A stretch of DNA of 37,221 nt from Flavobacterium sp. (GCF_004211145.1 NZ_SEBS01000035.1:1-37221), one strand, 5' to 3'. Positions 14,844 to 23,744 are shown, counted from the stretch's first letter. The notes: a model not told the origin generated them from the sequence alone. Numbers and translations are program-made.

Positions 14844-15922
14844 TATTTCAAAGGTGTGCCGTCCTTGATTTCTTCAGACCCGATCTTGACCACTTCCCCA
14901 TTCTCGGGCAATTCCCCGAAAACTTCGATCCTATCTTCAAATTCGCGCCCTTTCTGGACGTGGACGCGTTTGGTCTTTCCGTTTTCGACGAGCAACACGA
15001 ATACGCCTTCGCTTGACGTTACGACCGCGGTTTTGGGAACGACGACCGTACTGTCGGGCGCATTCAACGGCAAAATCACTTCGGCGATCATTCCGGGTTT
15101 TAATCTCTTTGTTGAATTTGTCACATCCATTTCGACGCGTTCCGAACGCAATCTCGCATCCAAGGCGCCTGACATACGAGCGATCTTCGCATCGAATTTT
15201 TGTCCGGGCATCGACTTTACGTTGAACGACAACGCGTCGCCTTGTTTGAGATAACCCGAGAATTGCTCCGGCACGAAAACCGACAGACGCAGCTTATCCT
15301 GTTGTTGGATCGTAAGCAACGGCAACGCCGAGCCGGAACCAGTCGGCCCGACGTACGCGCCCAAATTCACGTTTCTGGCGGCCACCACGCCATCGAACGG
15401 CGCGCGGATCTGCAAATAATCGCGAACGTTCGCCACTTCTCCATACGACGCCTTCGCTGCCTGGAATTGTGCGAAATCAGCATTTTTACGCGCTTCGGCG
15501 AGTTCGAGTTCGTTTTTGGAAATCGTCCCTTCGACCTTACTGGTTTCGAGTAACCGTTTGTAGGTCCCGTTGCTTGCGATGTAATTCGATTCGAGCGATT
15601 TATAGCGCGATTGTGCGGCCGACAATTGCGAACTCATCTCAGGCGCTTCCAACACGATCAATAATTGGCCCTGTTTGACTTCAGATCCGATGTCGACTTT
15701 CAAATCCTTTACGAATCCCGACACTTTCGCGTACAGATCGACTTGCTTCAAACCTGTAAGTTCAGCAGGAACGCGCATTTCGGTCGACAATTTTTCTTTG
15801 GTCAACGCGACGGTTTCCAGTTCCGGAGCGGCTTCGACGACCGGTTTTTTCTCTTCTTCTTTCGATCCGCAACCAAATGCAAGGACTGAAAATAAGGCGA
15901 CGGCTATGATTCTATTATTCAT
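14843..15922 (-). CDS. RND efflux periplasmic adaptor subunit (HlyD/MFP family lipoprotein)
   Basis: This 359-residue membrane fusion protein links an RND pump to a TolC channel in the periplasm. It has a lipobox LAFGC (C18), which anchors it to the membrane. A barrel-sandwich half (LYAKVSGFVKDLKVDIGSEVKQGQLL) is followed by a helical hairpin (about 90-160), the second lipoyl half (LQIRAPFDGVVAARNVNLGAYV), a beta-barrel and a membrane-proximal domain (VVPKTAVVTSSEGVFVLLV). The start at 15922 is chosen because it overlaps the permease stop by 8 nt, which suggests translational coupling; an upstream ATG at 15946 would put a non-signal stretch before the signal peptide. It is the third gene of the operon. 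Confidence 0.94.
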   Translation of the reverse strand: MNNRIIAVALFSVLAFGCGSKEEEKKPVVEAAPELETVALTKEKLSTEMRVPAELTGLKQVDLYAKVSGFVKDLKVDIGSEVKQGQLLIVLEAPEMSSQLSAAQSRYKSLESNYIASNGTYKRLLETSKVEGTISKNELELAEARKNADFAQFQAAKASYGEVANVRDYLQIRAPFDGVVAARNVNLGAYVGPTGSGSALPLLTIQQQDKLRLSVFVPEQFSGYLKQGDALSFNVKSMPGQKFDAKIARMSGALDARLRSERVEMDVTNSTKRLKPGMIAEVILPLNAPDSTVVVPKTAVVTSSEGVFVLLVENGKTKRVHVQKGREFEDRIEVFGELPENGEVVKIGSEEIKDGTPLK

Positions 15923-18900
15923 GTTCGGATGTTTTGGGTGCTTCAAAAAATTTACTTTGTTCGTCTTCAGGATCGAGCGATACCGATTGTGTCGTGGCGT
16001 TGCCCTGAACCCAAGCGAATATCATCGGGAGAATTACCAATACGGCGAATGTCGAGAACAATAATCCCCCGATTACGGCGCGTCCGAGCGGGGAAACCTG
16101 ATCGCCTCCTTCGCCGTGTCCGATCGCCATGGGCAACATTCCCGCGATCATCGCAATACTCGTCATGATGATCGGCCTTAAGCGCAAGCCGGCGGCTTCA
16201 CGTGCCGATTCTATCGCGTTGCCGTTTTCACGTCTCAGCTGTTCGGCGTTCGTGACCAAAAGTACGGCGTTCGCGATGGAAACCCCAACCGACATGATGA
16301 TTCCCATGTACGATTGCAAATTCAACGTCGATCCCGTCAAAAGCAACATGAGCAACGAGCCGAGAACAACGGCCGGAACCGTCGTCAAGACCACGAACGA
16401 TACTTTGAACGATTGGAAATTCGCGGCCAGCATCAGGAAAATCACCATGATCGCGACCAAAAGCCCTGATTGCAGACTGCTCATCGTTTCTTCGAGAACC
16501 GTTCCCATTCCATATTGTTCGACGAAAAGGCCACGCGGCAATTCACCAAGCGATTCAATGTCTTTTCTCACATCTTCCACGGCCGTTCCCAGATCGCGAC
16601 CGTTGATGTTTGCGGTGACCGAAACGTAAGGCGTGGCGCCCATGTTGTCGTTTTCACCGTGCGTGATCGTTGGGGAAATCGTCGCGACGTCGCCCAAAAC
16701 GGGACGCAGTTGGTTGCGCAACAACGGAATTTCCTTAATGTCGTTTTCAGTGCGCATCTGGTCGAGCGGCACCTGGACCTGAACCGAATAGGAAAGCCCC
16801 GATTTCTCGTCGATCCAGTTGTTCTTTTCAGTATATCGGGACGATGACGTCGAAGCGACGAGAGAACGCGAAACATCACTCATGTCGACGCCCAATTGCG
16901 CGGCACGAACGCGGTCGATGTCTACATTCAGCGCCGGATATTTCACGGGTTGTGCAATCTGGACGTCGCGCAAATAATCGGTTTTTTGCAATTTCTCGAC
17001 GAGAATGTTCGCGTATTTCTCGTTGAGCGCCTTGACTTTGCCCGAAACCCTGATTTCAATCGGGGTCGTTGCGCCTTGGCTCAGGACTTTGTCGGTAAGT
17101 TCGATGGGTTCGAACGACAATTTGGTCGATGGCAGCACCTTCGCGAGATTATGTCGCAGCTTATCCTTGAATTCTTCCATGTCGAGCTCGTTGTCCTTGA
17201 ACGCGACCTGGAAAACGGCTTCGTGCGGGCCAGACGTGAACAAATAAATCGGGTTGATAGAAAACAAGGCCGGATGTTGCCCGACATAGGCCGAGGTGAT
17301 CGAAACGTGTTCGGCACCAACTATATTTTTAATTTCACTAAGAACGACCTTGGCCTGTTCTTCAGTGCGTTCGACGCGGGTTCCCACGGGAGCTCGCATC
17401 CTAAGCTGGAACTGGCTCGAGTTTACTTTCGGGAAAACGTCCTGCCCGATGAAGTTCAGCGCGAGATACGCGATTGCCGTTATCACGACGAGATATGCGA
17501 TCGAAACGAATTTTCGCGCCGGAAACAACCTGTTGATGAGCTTCATGAATCGGCCGCGGAACTTTTCGAACCCGCTGACTTTGCCGTCGTGGTTGTAATC
17601 GTCGGCATCTGATGTATGCTTCTTCGCATGCGGTTTCATTAACCAGTTCGCCATTACGGGAACGAATGTCTGCGAAAGCAAAAACGAAATTACCATCGAA
17701 AACCCGATTGCGAGCGCCAACGGAAGGAACAACGCGCCCGGAATGCCGATCATCGTGAACGCCGGAGCGAAAACCGCGAGAATACACAACAAGATCAGTA
17801 ATTTCGGTAACGCGATTTCCTTACAAGCGTCCCAAATGGCGAGCGCTTTGGGTTTGCCCATGTCGAAATGCTGGTGGATATTTTCAATCGTCACGGTACT
17901 TTCGTCGACGAGGATTCCAATCGCGAGCGCCAGACCGGAAAGCGTCATCAGGTTGATCGTAAATCCGAATAACTTGAGGAACAAAACGCCTGAAATGATC
18001 GAAATCGGGATCGTCAGGATCACAATCAAAGCCGCACGCCTGTCGCCCAAGAACAGCAACACCATCAAACCCGTGAGGATCGCGCCGATCACGCCTTCAG
18101 TGATCAAACTTTTCACCGAATTGATCACGTAAACCGATTGGTCGAATTCATACGAAAGTTTTACGTCTTCAGGCAACGTACTTTGGATTCTGGGCAAAGC
18201 GGCCTTCAAATTCTTGACGACTTCCCAGGTCGAAGCGTCGGCACCTTTGGCGATATTCATGTAAACGGAACGCTTGCCGTTGATGAGCGCGTAACCGGCT
18301 ACGATGTCGGCGCCATCCTTGACTTTCGCGACGTCGCCCAAATATAAATTCTGGACGTTATTCTTGAACAACGGAATTTTCTCGAAATCTTTGATGTCGC
18401 GGATCGTGTAGTTCGTCGGCATCAAGTAATTCTTATCGCCCACGCGCACGTTTCCTGGAGGCGCGGTTTGGTTGTTGAGCCTGATCGCTTCGACGATTTG
18501 GTCGGGCGTGAGGTTGTGGGAACGCAATAGATCAGGATCGACGTTGACTTCGATGGTTCTCGGGCTACCGCCATTCGGAGCCGGAGAAAGCAATCCCGGG
18601 ATTTGCGTGAACGAAGCGCGCACGTAAATGTTCGCCATATCCTGCAACTCGTTGTTCGATCGCGTGGGGCTGCTCAACACCAACTGCCCGACCGGAAGTG
18701 ACGAAGCATCGAATCGGATCACGAACGGCGGCTGGGAACCCGGCGGGAAAATCGCCTGTATACGATTCGACAAGGCCGAAAGTTCGGACGCGGCCTGCGC
18801 CATGTTTGTTCCCGGGTAATACGTGAGTTTCATGAGCATCAAACCTTGTATGTTCTTGGTCTCGATAGCCTTGATACCGTTGGCGAACAATAAGATGTTG

Positions 18901-19103
18901 ATGTAATTTTTGGCGTAATACGCTTCCATCTGGTCGGGCGTATAGCCGCCGAACGGGTGCGCGATATAGATTACGGGCAAATCCATCTTTGGCAAAATGT
19001 CGACCTTGATATCACGGACGGCGCCGATCCCGAAGAAGAAAAGCCCGGCAACGAGAACGATGATCGAAATGGGTTTTCGGAGTGCGAAACGAATTAAATT
19101 CAT
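15915..19103 (-). CDS. RND efflux permease (AcrB/HAE1-like)
   Basis: This is a 1062-residue inner-membrane proton-driven pump with the duplicated RND layout: TM1 near 10-28, a large periplasmic domain to about 330, TM2-TM6 to about 488, then a second half of the same plan. TM4 carries LALAIGILVDESTVTIENIH, where the usual Asp-Asp proton relay pair is D400-E401. The cytoplasmic linker between the halves contains an EF-hand-like loop at 502-513, which is unusual. The periplasmic domain and the company of TolC and adaptor genes indicate export of hydrophobic or amphipathic compounds; the substrate cannot be told from sequence. It starts 3 nt after the TolC stop. Confidence 0.95.
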   Translation of the reverse strand: MNLIRFALRKPISIIVLVAGLFFFGIGAVRDIKVDILPKMDLPVIYIAHPFGGYTPDQMEAYYAKNYINILLFANGIKAIETKNIQGLMLMKLTYYPGTNMAQAASELSALSNRIQAIFPPGSQPPFVIRFDASSLPVGQLVLSSPTRSNNELQDMANIYVRASFTQIPGLLSPAPNGGSPRTIEVNVDPDLLRSHNLTPDQIVEAIRLNNQTAPPGNVRVGDKNYLMPTNYTIRDIKDFEKIPLFKNNVQNLYLGDVAKVKDGADIVAGYALINGKRSVYMNIAKGADASTWEVVKNLKAALPRIQSTLPEDVKLSYEFDQSVYVINSVKSLITEGVIGAILTGLMVLLFLGDRRAALIVILTIPISIISGVLFLKLFGFTINLMTLSGLALAIGILVDESTVTIENIHQHFDMGKPKALAIWDACKEIALPKLLILLCILAVFAPAFTMIGIPGALFLPLALAIGFSMVISFLLSQTFVPVMANWLMKPHAKKHTSDADDYNHDGKVSGFEKFRGRFMKLINRLFPARKFVSIAYLVVITAIAYLALNFIGQDVFPKVNSSQFQLRMRAPVGTRVERTEEQAKVVLSEIKNIVGAEHVSITSAYVGQHPALFSINPIYLFTSGPHEAVFQVAFKDNELDMEEFKDKLRHNLAKVLPSTKLSFEPIELTDKVLSQGATTPIEIRVSGKVKALNEKYANILVEKLQKTDYLRDVQIAQPVKYPALNVDIDRVRAAQLGVDMSDVSRSLVASTSSSRYTEKNNWIDEKSGLSYSVQVQVPLDQMRTENDIKEIPLLRNQLRPVLGDVATISPTITHGENDNMGATPYVSVTANINGRDLGTAVEDVRKDIESLGELPRGLFVEQYGMGTVLEETMSSLQSGLLVAIMVIFLMLAANFQSFKVSFVVLTTVPAVVLGSLLMLLLTGSTLNLQSYMGIIMSVGVSIANAVLLVTNAEQLRRENGNAIESAREAAGLRLRPIIMTSIAMIAGMLPMAIGHGEGGDQVSPLGRAVIGGLLFSTFAVLVILPMIFAWVQGNATTQSVSLDPEDEQSKFFEAPKTSEHE
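17565..17600 (-). other. EF-hand-like calcium loop coded inside the RND permease
   Basis: Residues D502-Y-N504-H-D506-G507-K-V509-S-G-F-E513 fit the 12-residue EF-hand pattern D-x-N-x-D-G-x-[ILV]-x-x-x-E exactly. The loop lies between TM6 and TM7, a cytoplasmic linker in RND pumps. Flanking residues (SDADDY before, KFRGRFMKLI after) could form a short exiting helix. Calcium binding is an inference; only the pattern is seen. Confidence 0.55.
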
Positions 19104-19106
19104 GGC

Positions 19107-20492
19107 TTAGAATTCTTTTAGGAATAGATTGAAATCGCCCGTAGACGCGGCTTTTAGCAACAGCGATTGCCATACGTTCGTGTAGATCACGTCGCGGTCG
19201 GTTTCAGCCCGGTTCAACGTGTAAAGTGCTTGGGTGACGTCGGTCAAATTGGTCAGGCCGTTGCGATATAATGTCGTGCGTTGCAGGTAGGCTTGTTGGG
19301 CGGCCGCGACTTGCTTGGGCGCTTCGTTGTAGTTGTCCATAGCGAAACGGATCTTGGCGTCGGCGGCATCGTTTTGCGTTTTGAGCTGCTCATCGACCAC
19401 ATCGAATTCCTGTTTCAGACCTTCCGAAACGAATTTCTGGGAGGAAACCTGTTTGCTTGCGCGGAGAATATTCGTCAAATTCCACGTTACGCCTACTCCG
19501 ACGAGGTAATTTTGTCGGTCGGGCGAAATTCCGTCGGCGTAATTGTGCGAAAACGAGGTTTGGTCGGTCGCATAATCGGGCTCAAAACCCGAAGCACGCG
19601 TCTGAAAAACCCCGAAAAGGCTGAACGACGGGAAATAATTCTTGCGCAACAATTTAACTTGTTGGTCGCTGAATGCCACGCGGCTTTTATAGTATTTGAG
19701 GATCGGGTTTACGGTGTCCGACGGTTTTTCCATCGTGAGAACGTTCACGGGAATTCGTGCGACGAGTGACGTATCGAGCGTAAACTCGGCCACATCGACG
19801 CCCATCAAAAACGCCAACCGATTGTTTTGTTCCTTGACCAGATCCTTGACGCGGTTGAGTTCGATCTTGGCACGTGAAACCTCGGCGCTCGCCTGTGTCG
19901 AATCGACTCCCGGAAGCAACCCATTTTTCACTCGCACCGCCGACGTATTCAGGAAAACCTTGGCGCGGCTGAGATTTTTTTCTTGCGAACGCTGCAATCG
20001 CTGGCTCGCCAACAAATTGAGATAAGCGGCCGAAACGCGAATCTTGTGTTGGAAAATTTCCTGGTCGAGATCGGCTTTGTTGCGCTGTGCATCGGCTTTT
20101 GCGAGATTGATCCGCTCGCGGTAACGCCCGAACGTAAAGAATTCCCAGTTGACATTCGCGAGGTAAAGCGCCCCGAAAGCCGCGTTCCAGTTTTGCTCGG
20201 GCAACGGTAACCCCGACGATGCGACGCCGTAACCTCCGAATCCGTAGGCCGGACCGTTTTGTCCGTTCACGGTTCCGTAGGATTGTTGGCCTGAAAGCAC
20301 CAAATTGGGTAAATAATCGCGTCGGGTTTGCTTGACGGTTTCCTGGGAAGCCTTGACGTAGCTGTCCTTGGCCTTGACCGTTCCGTAGTTTTTGACTCCC
20401 GCGGCCACGGCATCGGGCAAACTCAAGACTTGAGCGTGCGAAAAAACCGAAAATAGCAGCAGCAGAAAAAGTGGAATTTTAAATTTCGGCAT
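19107..20492 (-). CDS. TolC family outer-membrane efflux channel
   Basis: This 461-residue protein has a signal peptide (MPKFKIPLFLLLLFSVFSHA, cleavage before Q). Two repeats of long helices and barrel strands follow: LPDAVAAGVKNYGTVKAKDS, IRVSAAYLNLLASQRLQRSQ, then LTNLTDVTQALYTLNRAETD near the C-terminus. It forms the outer-membrane exit duct of the pump encoded downstream. The start at 20492 is preferred over an ATG at 20516 because the latter overlaps the exact -10 motif at 20516-20523. First gene of the operon TolC-permease-adaptor. No Shine-Dalgarno is seen. Confidence 0.94.
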   Translation of the reverse strand: MPKFKIPLFLLLLFSVFSHAQVLSLPDAVAAGVKNYGTVKAKDSYVKASQETVKQTRRDYLPNLVLSGQQSYGTVNGQNGPAYGFGGYGVASSGLPLPEQNWNAAFGALYLANVNWEFFTFGRYRERINLAKADAQRNKADLDQEIFQHKIRVSAAYLNLLASQRLQRSQEKNLSRAKVFLNTSAVRVKNGLLPGVDSTQASAEVSRAKIELNRVKDLVKEQNNRLAFLMGVDVAEFTLDTSLVARIPVNVLTMEKPSDTVNPILKYYKSRVAFSDQQVKLLRKNYFPSFSLFGVFQTRASGFEPDYATDQTSFSHNYADGISPDRQNYLVGVGVTWNLTNILRASKQVSSQKFVSEGLKQEFDVVDEQLKTQNDAADAKIRFAMDNYNEAPKQVAAAQQAYLQRTTLYRNGLTNLTDVTQALYTLNRAETDRDVIYTNVWQSLLLKAASTGDFNLFLKEF

Positions 20493-20515
20493 AAATTGAG
20501 TTTGTAGAGGTGGCA

Positions 20516-20523
20516 CAAAATTA
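20516..20523 (-). promoter_or_regulatory. Candidate -10 element of the RND efflux operon
   Basis: On the minus strand this reads TAATTTTG, an exact TAnnTTTG match, 23 nt before the TolC start. Confidence 0.65.
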
Positions 20524-20548
20524 AATCGGATTTCTCTAAACGATATGC

Positions 20549-20562
20549 TAAACAGTTGTTTA
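20549..20562. promoter_or_regulatory. 14-nt dyad upstream of the RND operon promoter
   Basis: TAAACA-GT-TGTTTA is a perfect inverted repeat, about 26 nt upstream of the operon -10 and so near the -35 region. It could be an operator. No gene for a TetR-like regulator is adjacent, and the divergent LytTR-type regulator would be expected to use direct repeats. The assignment is tentative. Confidence 0.4.
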
Positions 20563-20621
20563 AATGACCAATTGCATTCGTCATTTGAAAACCACTTTAA
20601 GGTGAAAAATTGCGTTCTTTG

Positions 20622-20629
20622 TAGCTTTG
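20622..20629 (+). promoter_or_regulatory. Candidate -10 element of the histidine kinase gene
   Basis: TAGCTTTG matches TAnnTTTG exactly. It would give a leader of about 90 nt before the ATG at 20727, longer than other leaders in the window and filled with inverted repeats. Confidence 0.5.
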
Positions 20630-20708
20630 TTCAACATTCGTTGATCGTTGTTCGACTTTCGTTATTCAAGTACTAGGAAAGGAATGTTGAACAATGAATA
20701 ACGAACAA
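20627..20708. repeat. Interleaved inverted repeats in the kinase leader
   Basis: TTGTTCAACATTC (20627-20639) pairs perfectly with GAATGTTGAACAA (20682-20694). A second, interrupted pair links TTGTTCG...GTTATTC (within 20648-20666) with GAATAACGAACAA (20696-20708). The order is A, B, A', B', so the two hairpins cannot form in a simple nested way. The sequence is also a run of imperfect AACAATGAA-like direct repeats, so it may be simple-sequence drift. Confidence 0.65.
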
Positions 20709-20726
20709 TGAACTTCGAAGTTAGAA

Positions 20727-21782
20727 ATGGATAAGAGGATCAACTCGATATTGGACAACAAGTGGTGGCAGGAACTCGCGATTTTCGGGTTCATGCTCAC
20801 GATCCATCTGCTCAAGAACGATTGGATCGAATATGCGTCGGGCGAATCGGTTGCGGCCGCGCTCTCGTATTTCGTGATGTTGTACGCGCATGCCCAGATC
20901 AACCGTTTCTTCGTATTGCCGATATTCTTGAAGCAGCAAAAACCGTTGCTGTACATTGGTTTTAGTCTGATTCTGATACTGCTTTTCACGTTTGTGATTT
21001 ATGAAGTCGCCGAGAATTTCCTTCCAAAGCTCGACAATTATCCGTGTTACAGGCGCGGAACCGTATACCAAATGGCGTCGCTTACCGGAACCTTGATCTT
21101 GTATTTGGGCCCGACGGTAATGCTCAAATTATACCGCGAGCAAAAACGCCAACAGGACGCGTCGATGTTGTTCAACCAAATGCAATTGAAGGCGCTCAGG
21201 AGCCAACTCAACCCGCACTTTTTGTTCAATACGTTCAATACTTTATATGGAATCAGCCTTCAATATCCGGAACGCACGAGCGATTTGATCATGAAAATGT
21301 CGCAATTACTTCGGTACCAGATCGAAAGCGACCAACGCCAATATGTGACGCTCGAAGAAGAAATCGAATTCATCACGAGTTACATCGAATTGGAACGCGA
21401 ACGTCTCGGATATCGCTGCGACATCAAGTTCGAATACAACACCGACAACGAGAACGGCTACAAGATTTCCCCGATGTTGCTCATAAACTTCATCGAAAAC
21501 GCGTTCAAACACGGAACGGGAACGGTTGAAAGCTGTTTCGTGCATTTGTCGATTTCAATCACCGACGGCTTGATGGATTTCACGCTCGAGAATTCGATTC
21601 CTGAAAAGAAGAACAAGGTCGTCTCGACCAAAATCGGGCTTAAGAATACGACCGAACGATTGCAATTGCTTTACGGCGACCAACACGAACTCTCGTGTGC
21701 CGACAACGATGGCAAGTTCGAAGTCAGGCTCAAACTCCAACTCAAGAAAATCGCTTCATGCCAGCCGTGCGCCGTTGTTTGA
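20727..21782 (+). CDS. LytS-family sensor histidine kinase
   Basis: This 351-residue membrane kinase has about four hydrophobic segments in the first 135 residues (around 15-30, 43-68, 73-92 and 115-133). A short linker leads to the His_kinase domain, LRSQLNPHFLFNTFNTLYGI, with the phosphoacceptor H164. The ATP site motif LINFIENAFKHGTG and a final GLKNTTERLQLLYG follow. No dedicated sensor domain is visible, so the signal is probably sensed within the membrane or by a partner. It overlaps the response regulator gene by 25 nt and is divergent from the RND operon, which it may control (inference from position). Confidence 0.94.
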   Translation: MDKRINSILDNKWWQELAIFGFMLTIHLLKNDWIEYASGESVAAALSYFVMLYAHAQINRFFVLPIFLKQQKPLLYIGFSLILILLFTFVIYEVAENFLPKLDNYPCYRRGTVYQMASLTGTLILYLGPTVMLKLYREQKRQQDASMLFNQMQLKALRSQLNPHFLFNTFNTLYGISLQYPERTSDLIMKMSQLLRYQIESDQRQYVTLEEEIEFITSYIELERERLGYRCDIKFEYNTDNENGYKISPMLLINFIENAFKHGTGTVESCFVHLSISITDGLMDFTLENSIPEKKNKVVSTKIGLKNTTERLQLLYGDQHELSCADNDGKFEVRLKLQLKKIASCQPCAVV

Positions 21783-22447
21783 TCGTCGATGACGAGCCCG
21801 CGGCGCATTACGTACTCGAAAAATACATCGCCGACCACGACAAGCTCGAACTCGCGCACCAATGTTACAACGGCTATGAGGCGGCCGAATATTTGCGCGA
21901 AAATTCGGTTGATTTGATGTTTCTCGATATCGACATGCCTGAAATCACGGGTTTGGAATTGCTCAAACAACTCGACAATCCGCCGAAGACGATCCTGACC
22001 ACGGCCTATTCCGAATTTGCGCTTGAAAGTTATTATTACGGCGTGATCGATTATTTGCTCAAGCCGATTTTCCATCCGAGGTTCGAACGCGCAATTGCGA
22101 GATTTTTCGAGATGTTCCCGAAGCCGATCATTGGCAGCAACCGTACGCATATCTCGGTAAAAGTCGACAGCAGTTTCATCGACATCGCGCTCGACGACTT
22201 GCTGTACGCACAGAGTTTCGGCAATTACGTGAAGATTTTTACGCCTCAAAAAACGTGGCTCGCCTCGATGACAACGAATGAACTCGAAGGCAGTTTGCCG
22301 TCGGACAAATTCATGCGCGTGCACAAATCCTACATCATTTCAACCCAAAACATCGAATCGCACGACCGCGAAACGGTTACGGTGAACGGTGAGAAAATCC
22401 CGGTTGGAATCACGTATCGTCGGGAATTGAGTGAAAGATTGCGTTGA
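21758..22447 (+). CDS. LytTR-family response regulator
   Basis: This 229-residue regulator has a receiver domain with acidic pocket VDDEP at 10-14 and phosphoacceptor D57 in LMFLDIDMPEITG. The Thr switch lies in ILTTAYSEFA, and the Lys in YLLKPI. The C-terminal LytTR DNA-binding domain runs from about 135 (ISVKVDSSFIDIALDDLLYA; FMRVHKSYIISTQNIESHD). The start at 21758 is chosen because the receiver begins there (AVRRCLIVDDEP); the frame is open to 21695 but that part is only the kinase gene in another frame. The 25-nt overlap implies coupled translation with the kinase. Confidence 0.94.
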   Translation: MPAVRRCLIVDDEPAAHYVLEKYIADHDKLELAHQCYNGYEAAEYLRENSVDLMFLDIDMPEITGLELLKQLDNPPKTILTTAYSEFALESYYYGVIDYLLKPIFHPRFERAIARFFEMFPKPIIGSNRTHISVKVDSSFIDIALDDLLYAQSFGNYVKIFTPQKTWLASMTTNELEGSLPSDKFMRVHKSYIISTQNIESHDRETVTVNGEKIPVGITYRRELSERLR

Positions 22448-22570
22448 TTCGAAAACTCGAGAAACAATGAAATGACAACGTATTTCGAGGAAATTCCCAA
22501 CTGCAATCTTATCCGAATTGAAAAAAGCTTGTCATCTCAACCCAAACCTTCAAATCAACGCATCAACTAT

Positions 22571-23062
22571 TTACCGACAGTTCTCCAAACACAACACATT
22601 AAACACTTTCACCTCGTCCTTCACGCGCTCGAATTTCTTATCGTGGACGAAAATCATCACTTCAAGCGTTCCTTTCCCCACGGTTCCATTTAAGATGTGG
22701 CCGCCGTAAGCCGCGAACGTCTTGTCAGTAACCACGCCGTGCGCGTGAATCGAGACTTTGCCTTTTTGCCAAGCGATCGTACCTTGCATGGCCGCGAGTT
22801 CGACGTCTTTGAACTCTTTGGGTTCATATTCTTTGGTGTCGAAATTAAAGTAGCCGAATTTCATGTTCACGAATCCCATTCCCGTGAAATTCGCCGACGG
22901 TATGTTTTCAGACATCGCAAATTCCTCCAGTTTCTTCAAAATATCATCGCCTTGTTCCAGCACCATGAGATAGCCTTCAGGAACTTTCACGTATTGCTTT
23001 TTGGTTTGGGCCGAAGCCGAAAATAACCCCATGATCAAGAATATTGAGTAAATGGTCTTCAT
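22571..23062 (-). CDS. Exported PPC/DUF296-domain protein
   Basis: This 163-residue protein has a signal peptide (1-18, cleavage at ASA-QT) followed by a complete PPC (DUF296) domain. The domain has VPEGYLMVLEQGDDILKKLEEFA, ANFTGMGFVNMKFGYFN, SIHAHGVVTDKTFAAYGGHI and TLEVMIFVH. The His cluster H106, H108 and H122 matches the bacterial metal-binding version of the fold. Families with this domain are often labelled DNA-binding after plant AT-hook proteins, but the signal peptide and missing AT-hook speak against that here. A periplasmic metal-dependent or binding role is more likely. It converges with the LytTR gene and no strong terminator lies between. Confidence 0.88.
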   Translation of the reverse strand: MKTIYSIFLIMGLFSASAQTKKQYVKVPEGYLMVLEQGDDILKKLEEFAMSENIPSANFTGMGFVNMKFGYFNFDTKEYEPKEFKDVELAAMQGTIAWQKGKVSIHAHGVVTDKTFAAYGGHILNGTVGKGTLEVMIFVHDKKFERVKDEVKVFNVLCLENCR

Positions 23063-23213
23063 AAATCATCTTTTACGACAAGTTACCGATTAAAGTTCCT
23101 TCGCGCTGTTAACCAAAAGCCAATTGCCGCAGACTTTGCAAAATCGCGCGCAAATGGTATAAGAGAAGTTCAATTTGCCGATGTTAACTTTATCCGAACC
23201 TAAAATAACAACT

Positions 23214-23714
23214 ATGAAAATCAAGATCCTAACCTTCGCCCTGGCCGTACTCACGCTACAATCGTGCAAAGAACCGAGCGAAAATACCGACGCGTCACAA
23301 GCTTCGGCTGAAGAAACCACCGATGTGAAAGCACAGATCCAAGAGCTCGAAAACGCCTACGCCGATGCGGTAAACGCCAACAACCCGGCCGAAATCATGA
23401 AATATTACGCGAACGACGCCGTGAGTTACAACGCCGACGGTCCGCCATTGGAAGGTAAAAACGCGATTAGAAGCGACATCAGGAAATCCTCGACGCCGTT
23501 CCCGAAAACCGCCAAAATCCATTTTACGGTGCAGGAAGTCTTGCCGTCGTCAGATTTGGATCAGGTTGTCGAATTGGGCCGATATGAGATCAAGGACGAA
23601 GCCGGGATCGCATTCGGAAGCGGGAATTACTTCTCTCTTTTCCAAAAACGCGACGGGAAATATGTCTGCATCCGCGACATGCAAACGCCCGATTCGCCGA
23701 ACCGCAAACCGTAA
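23214..23714 (+). CDS. SnoaL/DUF4440-like lipoprotein, copy 1
   Basis: This 166-residue predicted lipoprotein (lipobox LTLQSC, C18) carries one NTF2-like cone-shaped domain: IQELENAYADAVNANNPAEIMKYY, NDAVSYNADGPPLEGKNAIR, and the conserved end GKYVCIRDMQTPD. NTF2-like proteins of this type bind small ligands or act as isomerase-like or immunity-type modules, so a function cannot be chosen from sequence. The start at 23214 gives the signal peptide directly; the in-frame ATG at 23175 would add 13 non-signal residues. A closely similar gene follows 91 nt downstream, after a terminator. Confidence 0.87.
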   Translation: MKIKILTFALAVLTLQSCKEPSENTDASQASAEETTDVKAQIQELENAYADAVNANNPAEIMKYYANDAVSYNADGPPLEGKNAIRSDIRKSSTPFPKTAKIHFTVQEVLPSSDLDQVVELGRYEIKDEAGIAFGSGNYFSLFQKRDGKYVCIRDMQTPDSPNRKP

Positions 23715-23744
23715 CTGTTAATATTATTGTTCACAACCTACACG

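Noticed and set aside
20627..20708. Riboswitch in the histidine kinase leader
   Set aside because: Inverted repeats are present, but no known riboswitch core is recognisable and the sequence is partly simple AACAATGAA-like repetition.
21671..22324. 217-residue minus-strand reading frame opposite the LytTR regulator
   Set aside because: It is a shadow frame of two clearly recognised overlapping genes.
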